The notes beneath the pieces are model-generated. The model ran no database searches, had not been told where the DNA came from, and worked only from the letters and a program-made list of their open reading frames with translations. Positions 61,857-62,845 of a DNA stretch of 62,845 bases are shown piece by piece. Position numbers and translations under genes: made by a program. The DNA comes from an uncultured Eudoraea sp. (GTDB lineage Bacteria > Bacteroidota > Bacteroidia > Flavobacteriales > Flavobacteriaceae), in contig NZ_CAMYKG010000031.1 of NCBI RefSeq assembly GCF_947258925.1, positions 1-62,845 on the forward strand, written 5' to 3'. Numbering within the stretch: the stretch's first letter is position 1; every line of letters starts with the position of its first letter.

Positions 61857-61957
61857 GTTTTCCTTAATTTATTTTTGTTTTATTCAATGGTGAATTACCG
61901 CCCCGAAGGATGGTTAAGCGCTATATCCTGAGTTAGTATTTCGATTATTTATTTACT

Positions 61958-62845
61958 TTAATTACAAGGTTTTTTCGGTAAGTTATTCAAATCTGGTTTA
62001 TAATACCTACAAACAAAATAATAGGGTTCACCTGCATTTACAGGTATCCAATATGTACCATCTTTAGGGTCCTCAACACTGAAAGTAATGGTAATGTTGC
62101 CATTTTCATCAGGCTTTGTGTTGTAGGCATTGATGAGGTCATTTTTTTTGGGCAAAGTGTTACGCGTTAACGCGCTGTATCTCGTAATCGACCAAAACAA
62201 TTCAACACCTTCAGGTTCATATGGGAAGGTAAAAACTTCAGTTTTATCCCCAATCAGTACTTCATCATCACAGTTGGTAAAATAAGGTTGATAATATGCA
62301 TGATGAACCGGGAAACCAAGGTGTCCTATAATTCCACCAGCTCTATTCTCCATGTCATTACTCCCTTTTTCATTACTGTCAATCGGTCCGAATTTCCCAA
62401 AATTGCCAATTGCGCCTATGCGTGGAGCATTCTCACCAATGTATTTACTTACTCTCAGGTAGTCGTCATGGGAAAAATCAACTGATGATTGGAGCCAGGC
62501 TTTATTTTGGGGATAAACATCGCGATTAGCCAGTGTGAATTCAATTGGATTGTCAAATTCTAGCTTTTTACTTACTCCTTCTATTGTAATCTTGTCCTGA
62601 ATGGGATAAACATTTTCAAGGTCATCATTGGTGAAAACCTGTACTCGAATAAATAAATGCGGATAATTTCCTGCACATTCAATTACCGTAGTTCCTTTCG
62701 GAGTTTCCATATCCTTCCCTTTTCTGATAAAAGTATAGGCTCCCTCAGGAAAAACTTCATCATAAATAGTATAGTGTTCCATATCGGTTATATGAATAGA
62801 ATAATACCTTCCTTCTTCAACCTCCGGGAAAGTAACGGTAACCGG
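61958..62845 (-). CDS. DUF1254/DUF1214 family protein, 5' end beyond the window
   Basis: The frame is open to the window edge (PVTVTFPEVEEGRYYSIHITDM), so the ATG at 62782 is internal and the gene is partial. The visible part of about 295 residues has the DUF1254-type start and the C-terminal DUF1214 pattern (FWSITRYSALTRNTLPKKND, DGTYWIPVNAGEPYYFVCRYYKP). The family is widespread with no firm function. The upstream half and the promoter are not visible. Confidence 0.88.
   Translation of the reverse strand, partial: PVTVTFPEVEEGRYYSIHITDMEHYTIYDEVFPEGAYTFIRKGKDMETPKGTTVIECAGNYPHLFIRVQVFTNDDLENVYPIQDKITIEGVSKKLEFDNPIEFTLANRDVYPQNKAWLQSSVDFSHDDYLRVSKYIGENAPRIGAIGNFGKFGPIDSNEKGSNDMENRAGGIIGHLGFPVHHAYYQPYFTNCDDEVLIGDKTEVFTFPYEPEGVELFWSITRYSALTRNTLPKKNDLINAYNTKPDENGNITITFSVEDPKDGTYWIPVNAGEPYYFVCRYYKPDLNNLPKKPCN

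Noticed and set aside
1..62845. tRNA, rRNA, insertion sequences, phage or attachment sites
   Set aside because: No cloverleaf-like segments, transposase motifs, integrase genes or flanking duplications were noticed in the gaps; gene content is core-type throughout.

Overview
The window reads as chromosomal DNA of a member of the Bacteroidota, almost certainly a marine-type Flavobacteriaceae. Supporting signs are the order ruvA-sprA-gcvH-vanZ-tonB, type IX secretion/gliding components (SprA, two PorP/SprF proteins, a surface protein with a gliding-motility C-terminal domain), flavobacterial-type cytochrome oxidase genes, AT-rich intergenic DNA, little sign of Shine-Dalgarno sequences, and repeated matches to the Bacteroidota promoter (TTG/TTTG, 16-20 bp, TAnnTTTG). 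I see no rRNA, tRNA, CRISPR array, insertion sequence, phage gene or integration site; the region looks like core chromosome.

Layout. 1-4.4 kb: sugar-type MFS transporter, malic enzyme (maeB) and ruvA, which has lost most of domain III through a frameshifting deletion. 4.4-13.3 kb: sprA, gcvH, a VanZ-like membrane protein and TonB, closed by a strong terminator. 13.3-14.2 kb: a secreted metallo-beta-lactamase-fold hydrolase on the minus strand. 14.3-19.6 kb: a respiratory block with heme O synthase, two subunit III-type oxidase proteins, subunit IV, a cysteine-free thioredoxin-like protein, a SCO copper chaperone, DUF420 and a 70-residue CxxC protein. 19.7-29.1 kb: an export cluster with four MacB/FtsX-type permeases, two MacA-type adaptors, one ATPase and one TolC-type channel, apparently a duplicated module sharing one ATPase and one outer-membrane exit. 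29.1-36.5 kb: tsaB, MscS channel, DUF255 lipoprotein, dodecin, a Nfu scaffold with doubled N-domain, an orphan PorP/SprF protein and a VWA protein. 36.7-40.9 kb: TPR-LytS kinase with LytTR regulator, gamma-carbonic-anhydrase-like protein and fabD. 41.0-48.6 kb: a repetitive T9SS surface protein, SprF and an OmpA/beta-propeller protein in one tight operon. 48.7-52.7 kb: an acetate uptake and activation operon (DUF4212, Na+/solute symporter, acs). 52.7-62.8 kb, mostly minus strand: a divergent Nramp-like transporter, SanA/YdcF protein, a nucleotidase (plus strand), a frameshifted DUF481 gene, a small barrel protein, folE, a second LytTR/LytS pair, a PagL-like lipid A deacylase, a DUF1428 protein and a DUF1254 gene running off the window.

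How it fits together. The window is dominated by the cell envelope: type IX secretion and its cargo, multi-component export, aerobic respiration and its copper-dependent assembly, and outer-membrane remodelling. Acetate import plus Acs and malic enzyme link to acetate or C4 carbon use. The most notable oddities are three genes that look internally damaged next to intact neighbours (ruvA, the fourth permease, the DUF481 gene), a Cys-less SCO relative beside a true SCO, an Nramp-like protein without the usual metal-site motifs, and intergenic sites where a terminator is fused to the next promoter. I do not see a clearly new defence or mobile system here. All statements come from reading the sequence; no database search or structure prediction was run.
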